DNA from: Bacillota bacterium
GTDB lineage: Bacteria; Bacillota; Clostridia; UBA1381
Direction of reading: 5' to 3'
Length of the DNA stretch: 33,979 bases
Assembly: GCA_021203665.1 (NCBI GenBank)
Contig: JAJQAT010000148.1
Coordinates: 1-33,979, forward strand
Shown in pieces: positions 25,146-33,937 of this stretch. Under the pieces are notes generated by a model. That model was not told the origin of the DNA. It saw nothing but the letters and a program-made list of their open reading frames with translations, and made no database searches. The translations under genes and the position numbers were made by a program. Position 1 is the first letter of the stretch; each line of letters starts with the position of its first letter.

Positions 25146-25906
25146 GCTTCCTCCTCTAAATCCAGCTCCACGGGGCAATGGTCGGAGCCGAAAATGTCGG
25201 TATGTATATCAGCCGAGGCGAGGCGGTTTTCCAATCTTTTGGATGTGATAAAATAATCTATACGCCAACCCGCGTTATTCTCGCGCGCCTTGAACATATA
25301 CGACCACCAGGAATATATTCCCTCTCTGTCGGGATAAAAATATCTGAACGTGTCAATAAAGCCGCTGTCCAAAAGCGCGGTGAATTTTCCGCGCTCCTCA
25401 TCGGTAAATCCCGCGTTTTTGCGGTTTGTTTTCGGGTTTTTCAAATCGATTTCCTTATGCGCCACGTTTAAATCGCCGCAGAAAATTACCGGCTTTTTGC
25501 TGTCAAGACCCTTTATATATTCCAGAAACGCGTCCTCCCATACCATGCGGTATTCAAGGCGCGTAAGAGAGCGCTGTGAATTGGGCGTATAGCAGGTTAC
25601 AAAATAGAAATCCTCAAATTCAAGCGTGATAACTCTGCCCTCTTTGTCATGCTCCTCTATGCCTATGCCGTAGGAAACGGATACAGGCTCCGCCTTTGAA
25701 AACACAGCCGTACCCGAATATCCCTTTTTCTCGGCGTAATTCCAATACGCATGATAACCCTCGGGCGCAAAATCAATCTGTCCCTCCTGCAGCTTTGTTT
25801 CCTGCACGCAGAAAATATCCGCGTCCGAGGCGTTGAAATATTCCCCAAATCCCTTTGTCATGCACGCGCGCAAGCCGTTTACATTCCATGATATAAATTT
25901 TTTCAT
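25142..25906 (-). CDS. xth: Exodeoxyribonuclease III / AP endonuclease
   Basis: The 254-residue protein is an exonuclease/endonuclease/phosphatase-fold nuclease of the XthA/ExoA type. It has SWNVNGLRA, the metal-binding glutamate in VQETKLQ, the TCYTPNS segment, [18 protein letters not shown] and the catalytic GSDHCPV. It cleaves DNA at abasic sites and degrades 3' ends during base-excision repair in the cytosol. Its own promoter lies upstream, and it overlaps the membrane-protein gene by 4 bases. Confidence 0.95.
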   Translation of the reverse strand: MKKFISWNVNGLRACMTKGFGEYFNASDADIFCVQETKLQEGQIDFAPEGYHAYWNYAEKKGYSGTAVFSKAEPVSVSYGIGIEEHDKEGRVITLEFEDFYFVTCYTPNSQRSLTRLEYRMVWEDAFLEYIKGLDSKKPVIFCGDLNVAHKEIDLKNPKTNRKNAGFTDEERGKFTALLDSGFIDTFRYFYPDREGIYSWWSYMFKARENNAGWRIDYFITSKRLENRLASADIHTDIFGSDHCPVELDLEEEA

Positions 25907-25935
25907 AGTTTTTTCTCCGTTAATTTTCTTATTGT

Positions 25936-25964
25936 ATTATATCGCGTAAAACAGAATATCACAA
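25936..25964 (-). promoter_or_regulatory. Promoter of xth
   Basis: On the minus strand TTGTGA (25959-25964) and TATAAT (25936-25941) are spaced by 17 bases, about 30 bases before the xth ATG. The rest of the 131-base gap up to the ATPase stop shows nothing else I can name. Confidence 0.65.
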
Positions 25965-26037
25965 AATCGGCATAAAGGCAAGCGCTTTATATAAATTCTC
26001 CGTTTTTCACAATTCGGCGGTTAAATTTTCGCGTTAT

Positions 26038-28641
26038 TTACCTTCTTCTAATCATTTTCAAAAGCTGTATAACCGCGAATGACGCGAGCGCGAGACCGCA
26101 TACCGCAAGCAGCTCAACCCACGTGAGCGGACTTACCGCGAACACTCCCTGAAGCGGCGGCACAAGCAGTACCGCGCCCAGCAGTACAAAGCCGACAAGG
26201 AACGCTCCTATCATGCTCCTGTTGTTCCACATCTTTTTGGTAAACCATACGGGCCTGTCGGATTTGCAGTTAAATCCGTGCATAAGCCTTGACAGGCAAA
26301 GCGTTGAGAACGCCATTGTGCTTGCGACATCGCTGCCGCGCATAAGTCCTATATAGAACGCAATCATAGTCATCACGCCGATTACAACGCCCTCTATACC
26401 TATATTGGCGAATACCTTTTTGGTAAGTATGGATTGGTTTTTCGGTCTCGGTTTTTCCATCATGACATCCGGACTGTGCGGCTCGACGCCGAGCGCGATA
26501 GCCGGAAGGCTGTCCGTCAAAAGGTTTATAAACAGCAGATGAACCGCCTTGAACGGCACCGGAAGCGCCATAACAGACGCGTACAGTACCGCGAGTATTC
26601 CGGCGGCGTTGCCCGACAGCAAAAACTGTATCGCGCGTTGAATATTCCTGTAAAGATTACGTCCGTTTTCGACGGCTTTTACGATAGTGGCGAAGTTGTC
26701 GTCGGTGAGCACCATCGACGCCGCGTCCTTTGCGACCTCACTGCCGGTTATGCCCATAGCCACGCCAATATCCGCCTGTTTAAGCGCGGGAGCGTCGTTT
26801 ACGCCGTCGCCGGTCATGGAAACGATATATCCCTTTCTCTGCCATGCGCTGACTATTCTTATTTTATGCTCCGGCGAAACCCTGGCGTACACCGCCACAT
26901 CGGTTACGAACTCGTCAAGCTCCTTATCCGACAGGTTCTCTATTTCGCTTCCCTCGACGGCGCGTCTGCCCTCGTCAAGTATGCCTATTTTTCTCGCTAT
27001 CGCCGACGCTGTGACAAGGTGGTCGCCCGTTATCATAATAGGCGTTATTCCCGCCATCCTACATTTCGCGACCGCCTCGGCGCTTTCCTCTCTCGGCGGG
27101 TCCTGCATAGCTATAAGTCCGAGCAAAATGTAACCACGCTCGTCCGAAACGGTTATATCCGCGGACGGGACATCTCTTTCGCAAACCGCGAGGACTCTGA
27201 GTCCCATTTCGGAAAACCGCATATTTACCCTTTTCAGCTCCTCAAGGTCGTCCGCGGTAAATTCGCGCTTGCCGTCCATTGTCTTGACCTCCAAAATGAG
27301 CGGTGCAAGCACGTCAACCGCGCCCTTTGTGAGCATTTTATAATTACCGCCGATTTTATGAACCGTACTCATGAGCTTTCTGTCCGAATCAAACGGTATC
27401 TCGCCCAAACGCGGATATTTTTCGCGCATACTTTCGGCGGGGAGGCTGTGCTTTTTCGAGAAATCTATAAGCGCGATTTCCGTCGGGTCGCCTATTTCCT
27501 GCCCATCCTTGTGTACGGAATCGTTGCACAAGGCGCCGTCGATAACAAGCTGCGCCTGCCGCTCGTTTATCTCGTCGTCCTTGTCTATAATTCTGCCGTC
27601 AAAATATATTTTCTGCACGGTCATTTTATTCTGCGTGAGTGTGCCGGTCTTATCCGAGCATATAACGGAAACGCTGCCCAAACCCTCTACGGCTTGGAGC
27701 TTTCTTATAATCGCGTTTTCCTTTGCCAGCTTTTGCGTTCCGACCGACAGCACTATCGTCACAATGGAGCTTAAAGCCTCGGGTATCGCCGCGACCGCGA
27801 GCGCGACGGCGAACACGAACGCGTCCGAGAATACGCTGAGCGACATCGCGTCCCTGCTGCGGAACAATTCAAGACCCATTACTATAACGCATATGCCGAT
27901 TATAATCAGCGACAGCTTTTTGCCGAAATTATCAAGGCTTATTTGGAGCGGCGTTTTCTTTTCCTTTGCGTTCTTAATCAACGCCGCGATTTTGCCTATC
28001 TCGGTATTCATTCCGGTACCGGTTACAACCATTTTGCCTCTGCCGTAGGTCGCGAAGCTGCCCGAATACATCATATTAACCCTGTCGCCGAGCGCTTTTT
28101 CTCCGTCAAGCAGAATTTCCTGCTTTTCCACCGGCTCGCTCTCGCCCGTCATCGCACTCTCGTCTATTTTAAGTGATGCGCTCTCGATTATTCGTCCGTC
28201 GGCGCAAATGTAATCCCCCGCCTCAATTACGACAACGTCGCCCACGGCAACGTCTTTTCCGGCGATAACCTGTATTTCTCCGCCGCGTATGACCTTCGCC
28301 GTCGGCGCGGACATTTCCTTTAGGCTGTCCAGGGACTGCTGCGCCTTTAAATTTTGAACGGTTCCCAATATTGCGTTTATCGTGATGACAACGAATATTA
28401 CAACCGCGCTTTCCGCGTCGCCCAGTATTCCCGATATTATTGCCGCGACTATCAGTATGATTACAAGAAAGTCCTTGTACTGCTCCAAAAACAGTATAAA
28501 CGGATTTTTCTTTTTCCCCTCGGCAATTTCATTTTTGCCGAATTTGCGTAGATTTTCCTCAGCCTGTCTTTGCGTAAGTCCGCTTTCGCACGTCCCGAAA
28601 GCCTCCATTACAGCCTCTTTTTTCATTTGATACGGATTCAC
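26038..28641 (-). CDS. P-type cation ATPase, predicted Mn2+ (or Ca2+) exporter
   Basis: The 867-residue protein is a type II P-type ATPase. It has an N-terminal cation_ATPase_N domain, the TGES actuator motif, PEALSS in membrane helix M4, and the phosphorylated D330 in CSDKTGTLTQ. MITGDH, GDGVNDAPALKQADIGVAMG and a six-helix C-terminal membrane domain with NLLTDSLPAIALG complete it. Homologues are usually labelled calcium ATPases (PacL/YoaB-like). The start is GTG with GGAGG 8 bases upstream. The leader contains a yybP-ykoY riboswitch that responds to Mn2+ in other bacteria, so Mn2+ export is the better prediction. Metal specificity is not provable from sequence. Confidence 0.92.
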   Translation of the reverse strand: MNPYQMKKEAVMEAFGTCESGLTQRQAEENLRKFGKNEIAEGKKKNPFILFLEQYKDFLVIILIVAAIISGILGDAESAVVIFVVITINAILGTVQNLKAQQSLDSLKEMSAPTAKVIRGGEIQVIAGKDVAVGDVVVIEAGDYICADGRIIESASLKIDESAMTGESEPVEKQEILLDGEKALGDRVNMMYSGSFATYGRGKMVVTGTGMNTEIGKIAALIKNAKEKKTPLQISLDNFGKKLSLIIIGICVIVMGLELFRSRDAMSLSVFSDAFVFAVALAVAAIPEALSSIVTIVLSVGTQKLAKENAIIRKLQAVEGLGSVSVICSDKTGTLTQNKMTVQKIYFDGRIIDKDDEINERQAQLVIDGALCNDSVHKDGQEIGDPTEIALIDFSKKHSLPAESMREKYPRLGEIPFDSDRKLMSTVHKIGGNYKMLTKGAVDVLAPLILEVKTMDGKREFTADDLEELKRVNMRFSEMGLRVLAVCERDVPSADITVSDERGYILLGLIAMQDPPREESAEAVAKCRMAGITPIMITGDHLVTASAIARKIGILDEGRRAVEGSEIENLSDKELDEFVTDVAVYARVSPEHKIRIVSAWQRKGYIVSMTGDGVNDAPALKQADIGVAMGITGSEVAKDAASMVLTDDNFATIVKAVENGRNLYRNIQRAIQFLLSGNAAGILAVLYASVMALPVPFKAVHLLFINLLTDSLPAIALGVEPHSPDVMMEKPRPKNQSILTKKVFANIGIEGVVIGVMTMIAFYIGLMRGSDVASTMAFSTLCLSRLMHGFNCKSDRPVWFTKKMWNNRSMIGAFLVGFVLLGAVLLVPPLQGVFAVSPLTWVELLAVCGLALASFAVIQLLKMIRRR

Positions 28642-28672
28642 GTTGATAACCTCCTCATTTTTACTTCATATA

Positions 28673-28729
28673 AAGAAAAAAAGCAACACTTTTATCGCAG
28701 CCTTATCTGCAACAAAAGTCTTGCTTCTT
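28673..28729 (-). terminator. Riboswitch-controlled terminator (expression platform)
   Basis: On the minus strand AAGCAAGACTTTTGTTGCAG pairs with the downstream CTGCGATAAAAGTGTTGCTT with only a few interruptions, and a run of seven T follows. The 5' half is the conserved 3' strand of the riboswitch aptamer, so ligand-bound aptamer and terminator exclude each other. Mn2+ binding should therefore allow transcription into the ATPase gene. Confidence 0.82.
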
Positions 28730-28802
28730 AGAATATGATACGGACCTTTCGGTCGTACTGACGACACCATATTACGCCTTTTGGCGCAAGCTACTCCCTT
28801 TT
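28710..28802 (-). ncRNA. yybP-ykoY manganese riboswitch aptamer
   Basis: Read on the minus strand, the leader shows the conserved marks of the family: AAAGGGAGTAGC at the 5' side, CGTCAGTACG in the middle arm and AAGCAAGACTTT at the 3' side. P1 is AAAAG with CTTTT, P2 is GCGCC-AAAA-GGCG(T), and the third arm is ATATGG...TCATAT with GACC-GAAA-GGTC at its tip. This family (RF00080) senses Mn2+ and often precedes Mn2+ exporters, including P-type ATPases. Confidence 0.87.
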
Positions 28803-28811
28803 ATTGGCTTT

Positions 28812-28840
28812 ATAATATCATATTATTTCCAATCTGTCAA
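28812..28840 (-). promoter_or_regulatory. Promoter of the riboswitch-ATPase transcript
   Basis: On the minus strand a consensus TTGACA (28835-28840) and TATTAT (28812-28817) are spaced by 17 bases. Transcription would begin close to the 5' end of the aptamer. Confidence 0.75.
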
Positions 28841-28851
28841 GAGTTTATTCG

Positions 28852-28892
28852 AAAAAAACAGGACAAATTTACCGACAAATTTGCCCTGTTTA
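28852..28892 (-). terminator. Terminator after recQ
   Basis: On the minus strand AACAGGGCAAATTT pairs with AAATTTGTCCTGTT (14 bp with one G-U) around a 6-base loop and is followed by TTTTTTT. It starts directly after the recQ stop. Confidence 0.88.
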
Positions 28893-28893
28893 T

Positions 28894-30726
28894 TTAGGAG
28901 TCTTTTTCTTTTAAAAAGCTTTTTATCTCATTCATAAATTCCGCGCCGTATCTGCGCCGTTTCATTTCACCCACACCGTTTACTCTTAAAAATTCGCCGT
29001 CAGTTGTGGGAAGCTTACGGCACATATCCCTGAGCGTTTCATCGGAAAAGACAACATATGCCGGAACGCCCTGTATCGCCGCGCGTTTTGACCTTACGCG
29101 CTTTAGCCGCTCGAACAAGCCGGCATCATAAGTCGCTTTGGAATCGTCGCTTTGCGTCTTTACCGCGCGCGTTTCCTCTTTGACGAATTTTGCCGTAACC
29201 AAATTGCCGTCAAGTATTTCCTTTGACTTTCTTGTCGGCGCGACGGTTCTGTAGCTCTCCTCGTCAATCGTAAGATATTCGTTCATGACAAGAAAATCTA
29301 TCATCTCGCGTATGCGGGAGGTCTTTGTATCCCGCATAATTCCATAGGTTGATATTGTGTCAAGTCCGAGATTGCGTATCCTCTCACTGTCGCTGCCTTT
29401 GAGAATATCGGCAAGCATCGTCTTGCCGCAGCTTCTGCCGCGATTACGTATTCTGTACACGCACGATATTATTTTCTGCGCGTCCACCGTAATATCAACG
29501 GTTTCGAGGTTTGAAAGACAGTTGCCGCAGTTTTCGCAATGCGGCGGCGGTGTTTCGCCGAAGTATTTTAAAATAAAGGCACGCAGGCAGTCGGGCGTTG
29601 TGGAATAAAACGTCATCATTTTGAGCCGCTCCAAATCAAGCTCCTTTATTTTTTTGCGTGTCTCCTCGTCTATCTCGGAATTTTCCTCGGGATTTTCAAT
29701 AAAATACCGCGCGGTTCTTACATCGCTTGCGCTGTATAGCAATATGCAGTCGGACCGACCGCCGTCGCGTCCGGCTCTGCCCGCCTCCTGATAATAGCTT
29801 TCGATATTCTTCGGCATATTAAAATGCACAACAAGATAGACATTGGATTTGTCGATACCCATACCGAACGCGTTTGTGGCAACCATAACGCGCCGTCTGT
29901 CATAGATAAAATCGTCCTGATTTTTTGCGCGTTCCTCCGCCGTCAACCCCGCGTGATAGCGCGTCGCGCTGTAACCCAAGGTATTGAGCGCATCGCATAC
30001 CTCCTCCACGGTTTTTCGCGTCGAGCAATAAACGATGGCGGATTGGTTCTTGTGAGCGTTAAGTATATCATACAGCTCGTCAAGCTTTCTTTTCGGTCGG
30101 CGAACCTCAAAATAGAGATTCTCGCGGTTAAATCCCGTAACGCAAATATACGGATTTTGAAGCCGCAGAATACGTATAATATCACGGCGCACATCGTCCG
30201 TTGCCGTCGCGGTAAACGCGGCTATAACCGGACGCGACGGCAGACTGTCAATAAAATCCGAGATTTTCAGATAGCCCGGTCGAAAGTCGTGTCCCCATTG
30301 TGAAACGCAGTGGGATTCGTCAACGGTAATCAGCGATATTTTAACGCGCCGCGCCATATCGATAAATCGGTCAAGCTCCAATCGCTCGGGCGCGACATAA
30401 ACAATTTTATATACGCCGGCTTCTATATTGCTCATAACCTTATTCTGCTGCTGAAGCGTAAGCGAGCTGTTTAAATAAGCGGCTCTGATACCCATCTGCG
30501 CAAGCGCGGCAACCTGGTCGGACATAAGCGATATTAAAGGCGATATGACAAGCGTTATACCGTCAAGCATTAGCGCGGGAATTTGATAGCAAACCGATTT
30601 CCCCGCGCCGGTTGGCATAATGCCCAACACATCGCTTCCGCTTAAAATTTTGTCGATAATCTCAGCCTGCCCCGAACGGAAATCGCTGTGTCCGAAATAT
30701 TGTTTTAAAATTTGTTCTTTTTCCAT
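28894..30726 (-). CDS. recQ: ATP-dependent DNA helicase RecQ
   Basis: The 610-residue protein has the full RecQ layout. The helicase core carries Walker A TGAGKS (about residue 40), DESHCVSQWGHDFRP and FGMGIDKxNVxxVVH-type motif, and ends in the QEAGRAGRDG motif VI. A zinc-binding domain with CENCGNC, a winged helix and a C-terminal HRDC domain (CRKLPTTDGEFLRVNGVG) follow. It unwinds DNA 3' to 5' in recombination and fork repair. The ATG has no recognisable ribosome binding site; the 45 bases before it are purine-poor (CAAACTACAAACACAAACC). A stable hairpin lies upstream, after pheT. Confidence 0.95.
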   Translation of the reverse strand: MEKEQILKQYFGHSDFRSGQAEIIDKILSGSDVLGIMPTGAGKSVCYQIPALMLDGITLVISPLISLMSDQVAALAQMGIRAAYLNSSLTLQQQNKVMSNIEAGVYKIVYVAPERLELDRFIDMARRVKISLITVDESHCVSQWGHDFRPGYLKISDFIDSLPSRPVIAAFTATATDDVRRDIIRILRLQNPYICVTGFNRENLYFEVRRPKRKLDELYDILNAHKNQSAIVYCSTRKTVEEVCDALNTLGYSATRYHAGLTAEERAKNQDDFIYDRRRVMVATNAFGMGIDKSNVYLVVHFNMPKNIESYYQEAGRAGRDGGRSDCILLYSASDVRTARYFIENPEENSEIDEETRKKIKELDLERLKMMTFYSTTPDCLRAFILKYFGETPPPHCENCGNCLSNLETVDITVDAQKIISCVYRIRNRGRSCGKTMLADILKGSDSERIRNLGLDTISTYGIMRDTKTSRIREMIDFLVMNEYLTIDEESYRTVAPTRKSKEILDGNLVTAKFVKEETRAVKTQSDDSKATYDAGLFERLKRVRSKRAAIQGVPAYVVFSDETLRDMCRKLPTTDGEFLRVNGVGEMKRRRYGAEFMNEIKSFLKEKDS

Positions 30727-30778
30727 TGGTTTGTGTTTGTAGTTTGAATTTGAGTTTAGATTTATAACGACGCGGGAT

Positions 30779-30817
30779 AAACCCCTCCGTCGCGGCTATG
30801 CCGCGACTGAGGGGTTT
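30779..30817 (-). terminator. Long GC-rich hairpin between pheT and recQ
   Basis: AAACCCCTC-N-GTCGCGGC pairs with GCCGCGAC-N-GAGGGGTTT around a 3-base loop, giving 17 bp with one mismatch. It begins 13 bases after the pheT stop. The following T tract is short (GGGGTTTATC), so it could be a terminator or a dispersed palindromic repeat of the CCCCTC...GAGGGG type often seen in gut clostridia. Confidence 0.6.
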
Positions 30818-30829
30818 TGTGCCGCATTA

Positions 30830-33214
30830 CTATCTCAACTGCGCTCCGAGCTGTCCTTCCAACTTCTTAACAACCTTATCGAACACCTTCTGAACCTCTT
30901 CACCTGTAAGACTTCTGTCAGCCGCTCTGTATACGGCGCTGTAAGCGACACTCTTTTTGCCGTCGGGAATTTGTTTTCCCTCGTACACGTCAAACAGCTT
31001 TAGACTTTCAAGCGTCTTGCCGGACGCTTTTCTTATAACCTCTTCAATGTCCGAAACGGGCACGCTCTTATCAACAAGCATAGCAATATCGCGTGTTACC
31101 GCAGGGAACTTCGGCAGCTCCTTGAATTTGATATTCGTATCTGTATTGAGGAATACGTTTTCAAAATCCAGCTCGCCGATATATACCGGCGTATCAATGC
31201 CGTATTTTCTGCTTACCGCCGGATGAATTTCACCGATTATACCGAGCGTTTTTCCGCCCGCGCTTATCTTCGCGCAGCGTCCCGGGTGGAAGGTCGGGTT
31301 ATCTGAAACCGCCTCATACTTAACCTTGTTTACGTTGAGGTTTGCAAACAGGCTCTCGCAAATACCCTTTATGTCGTAGAAATCCGCATTTCCGCCGTAC
31401 ATACCGAGCGTTATCTTCATCGGCTCATTCGGCAGCTTGTCCGCGTCCGCGTTGGGAATAAATATTTTTCCTATCTCAAAGAGCTTCGCGGACGGATTTC
31501 TGTAATTGTAATTTCTCGCAAGAATATCAAGCATACTTGAGATTGTGGTTGTACGCATTACGGAGGTGTCCTCGCCGAGCGGATTTGAGATTTTAACAAC
31601 ATTGCGGAGCTCACTGTCCTCGGGGATATTCAGCTTATCGAATATTGACGGACTTGTGAATGTGTATGTGTAAATCTCATACATTCCCTGCGCCGCAAGC
31701 AGCTCGTTCACACGGTCCTGCATCTGCTGACGCTCGGTTTTCTTTCCGCAGGTAGCCTCGCCCGAAAGCAGCGTTACGGGGATCTTGTCATAGCCGTAAA
31801 AACGCGCTACCTCCTCCGCTATATCCGCCTCGCCCTCAAGGTCGGGTCTGAATGACGGCGGCGTTACGGTCATATTTTCAAGGTCGGTTTTAATTTCAAG
31901 CGCGCCAAATATTTTCACCATATCCTCTGTCGGAATGTCGGTGCCCAAAAACGCGTTAATTTTATCGGGTCTGAACGCAAGCGTTTTCATATCCGTCACA
32001 TTACCCATAATGTCAATCATACCGCCGACGTTTTCGCCGCAGCCGAGCATTTCCACAAGCTGACACGCGCGTTCAACCGCGGGAACGGTGTTGTTGTAGT
32101 CAAGTCCCTTTTCGTACCTTGAGGACGATTCGGTTCTCAGTCCCACTCTCTGCGCGGTAAGCCTTACCGATGCGCCGTCAAAGGTAGCCGACTCAAATAT
32201 AACCGTGGTCGTGTCGTCCTTAACCTCGCTGTTAAAGCCGCCCATTACGCCCGCTATCGCAACGGCTCTGCCGCCGTCCGCTATAACAAGGTCGTTATCC
32301 GTGAGCGTTCTGTCCTGCTCGTCAAGCGTCTTTATAACCTCGCCGTTACCGGCGCGGCGCACAATGATTTTGTTGTCCTGTAAATCACGCAAATCAAACG
32401 CGTGCATCGGCTGACCGTATTCAAGCAAAACATAGTTTGTAATATCGACAATATTGTTTATCGGTCTTACACCGCAGGCGCGTAGTCTTTGCTGCATCCA
32501 AGAGGGCGACGGAGCGATTTTTACATTCTTAACCATTCTTGCGCAATAGCGCTTGCACTTATCCTTATCCTGCACGTCAACGCTTAAAGTGTCCGCGATG
32601 TTTTCACTGTTTTCCGCAAACTTCACCTCGGGAATCGTGAATTTTTTGTTAAAGGTCGCGGCGGTTTCACGCGCAAGTCCGATTATGCTGAAGCAGTCGG
32701 GGCGGTTTGAGGTTATCTCAAACTCGACAACAGTTTCGTTCATTCCGAAAATATCCCTTATATCCTTGCCTATCTCGGTATCATCGGGAAGAATTAAAAT
32801 TCCGTATTCCGGCGTGTATCCCAACATATCCTCTGTTATGCCAAGCTCATCGTGGGAGCAGAGCATACCGCAGGATTCAACTCCGCGCATTTTTGTTTTC
32901 TTAATTTTGCCGCCCGGAAGTACCGCTCCGATAAGCGCGGTGGGAACGATAATGCCCGCCTTGACGTTCGGCGCGCCGCATACAATTTGCAGCGTCTCGC
33001 CCGTGCCGGCGTCAACCGTGCATACGTGCAAATGGTCGCTGTCCGGATGATCCTCACAGGTAAGCACCTTTCCGGCTACCACGTTCTGCACGGAATCTCC
33101 CATGCTTTCATAACCCTCAACCTTTGACCCCGTCATTGTAAGTCTGTCCGAATATTCTTTCGGCGTAACGTCTATGTCCATATAGTCGTTTAGCCAGCTC
33201 ATAGGTAAATTCAT
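30830..33214 (-). CDS. pheT: Phenylalanyl-tRNA synthetase beta subunit
   Basis: The 794-residue protein shows the full PheT domain order. It has an N-terminal tRNA-binding OB fold (CEDHPDSDHLHVCTVDAG), then a B3/B4 editing region with MVKNVKIAPSPSWMQQRL and NIVDITNYVLLEYGQPMHAFD. A B5 domain and the core-like domain follow, with a C-terminal FDX-ACB domain (LPKFPAVTRDIAMLVD) last. PheS and PheT form an alpha2-beta2 enzyme; the beta subunit binds tRNA and edits. AAAGGA precedes the ATG. The alpha-subunit gene, normally directly upstream, is absent here; a toxin-antitoxin pair occupies that position 25 bases away. The stop is TAG. Confidence 0.96.
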   Translation of the reverse strand: MNLPMSWLNDYMDIDVTPKEYSDRLTMTGSKVEGYESMGDSVQNVVAGKVLTCEDHPDSDHLHVCTVDAGTGETLQIVCGAPNVKAGIIVPTALIGAVLPGGKIKKTKMRGVESCGMLCSHDELGITEDMLGYTPEYGILILPDDTEIGKDIRDIFGMNETVVEFEITSNRPDCFSIIGLARETAATFNKKFTIPEVKFAENSENIADTLSVDVQDKDKCKRYCARMVKNVKIAPSPSWMQQRLRACGVRPINNIVDITNYVLLEYGQPMHAFDLRDLQDNKIIVRRAGNGEVIKTLDEQDRTLTDNDLVIADGGRAVAIAGVMGGFNSEVKDDTTTVIFESATFDGASVRLTAQRVGLRTESSSRYEKGLDYNNTVPAVERACQLVEMLGCGENVGGMIDIMGNVTDMKTLAFRPDKINAFLGTDIPTEDMVKIFGALEIKTDLENMTVTPPSFRPDLEGEADIAEEVARFYGYDKIPVTLLSGEATCGKKTERQQMQDRVNELLAAQGMYEIYTYTFTSPSIFDKLNIPEDSELRNVVKISNPLGEDTSVMRTTTISSMLDILARNYNYRNPSAKLFEIGKIFIPNADADKLPNEPMKITLGMYGGNADFYDIKGICESLFANLNVNKVKYEAVSDNPTFHPGRCAKISAGGKTLGIIGEIHPAVSRKYGIDTPVYIGELDFENVFLNTDTNIKFKELPKFPAVTRDIAMLVDKSVPVSDIEEVIRKASGKTLESLKLFDVYEGKQIPDGKKSVAYSAVYRAADRSLTGEEVQKVFDKVVKKLEGQLGAQLR

Positions 33215-33239
33215 ATTAATTCAATCCTTTCAAAATTAT

Positions 33240-33581
33240 TTATTGTTCAGATTTCAAAACTTCTTCGATATTCTTTTTTAATTCAGGAAAATCCAAAATT
33301 ACGGCGTTGTATACATCAGTCATACGCAGCGATTGGTATTTGTGCGCAGCTATATCGCGAAATCCGGCTATGCTTTTCCACGGAATGTGAGAATATTTCA
33401 AACGAAATTCCGTTGAAAGTCCCTTTACCAATTCGCCGATATTTATAGCAGTCATACAAAGAGCGCGTTTTAGAGTTTCACTTGAGTTAAAATCACTAAA
33501 TTCTACGCCCGCCGTCATTTCTGCGGCAATGTTTATTTCATCTACTATTTTTGTTAAAATAACCCAATCTCTACGCTGCAT
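33240..33581 (-). CDS. hepT: HepT-like HEPN toxin ribonuclease
   Basis: The 113-residue all-helical protein belongs to the HEPN/DUF86 group. It carries the catalytic R-X4-H motif as RDIAAHKY near residue 75, followed by a tyrosine that in studied HepT proteins is the site of AMP modification. Such toxins cleave RNA and are neutralised by a partner nucleotidyltransferase. Its start lies inside the preceding MntA-type frame (11-base overlap), typical of a coupled type VII toxin-antitoxin pair. It ends 25 bases before pheT on the same strand, so the two may share a transcript. Confidence 0.85.
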   Translation of the reverse strand: MQRRDWVILTKIVDEINIAAEMTAGVEFSDFNSSETLKRALCMTAINIGELVKGLSTEFRLKYSHIPWKSIAGFRDIAAHKYQSLRMTDVYNAVILDFPELKKNIEEVLKSEQ

Positions 33582-33861
33582 ATAATGTCACCGCCTTGTC
33601 TATTTCAAGTATGGAATCCTTTGAAACAGGCGCGTGAATAACATCAACCTCTTTGCTCAAAAGATCCTCAAAACGATATTTTAAGGAGCATATCGTAAGC
33701 AGAGTTATAACGCTGTCGTCCTCAAATTCCACCAATAAATCAACGTCGCTGTCCTCGGTATTGGTGCCTTTGGCGTAAGAACCGAACAGGGCAACGCTTT
33801 TAATCGGATACTCGGCGGCGGCAATCTTAACCGCATTCGAGATTTGTTCTATTGTAAGCAT
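33571..33861 (-). CDS. mntA: MntA-like nucleotidyltransferase antitoxin
   Basis: The 96-residue protein is a minimal nucleotidyltransferase. It has the GSYAKGTNTEDSDVDLLVEF motif (GSX10DXD, residues about 27-46) that binds Mg-ATP, and a further aspartate in EVDVIHA. In studied HepT/MntA pairs this protein adds AMP to the toxin tyrosine and switches it off. AAGGGA lies 10 bases before the ATG. A TTGACA box is present upstream at 33927-33932, but no good -10 box matches it. Confidence 0.85.
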   Translation of the reverse strand: MLTIEQISNAVKIAAAEYPIKSVALFGSYAKGTNTEDSDVDLLVEFEDDSVITLLTICSLKYRFEDLLSKEVDVIHAPVSKDSILEIDKAVTLYAA

Positions 33862-33937
33862 TATAAATCAATCCCTTCAAATTTGTGTTTGTAGGAGTAA
33901 CGGCAACATCGTAGGGGCGGTCATTTTGTCAAGAGTA

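Noticed and set aside
26434-27774. Plus-strand ORF of 446 codons opposite the P-type ATPase
   Set aside because: The opposite strand carries all ATPase motifs in frame. The ORF's translation has no recognisable motif and no ribosome binding site context that I trust.
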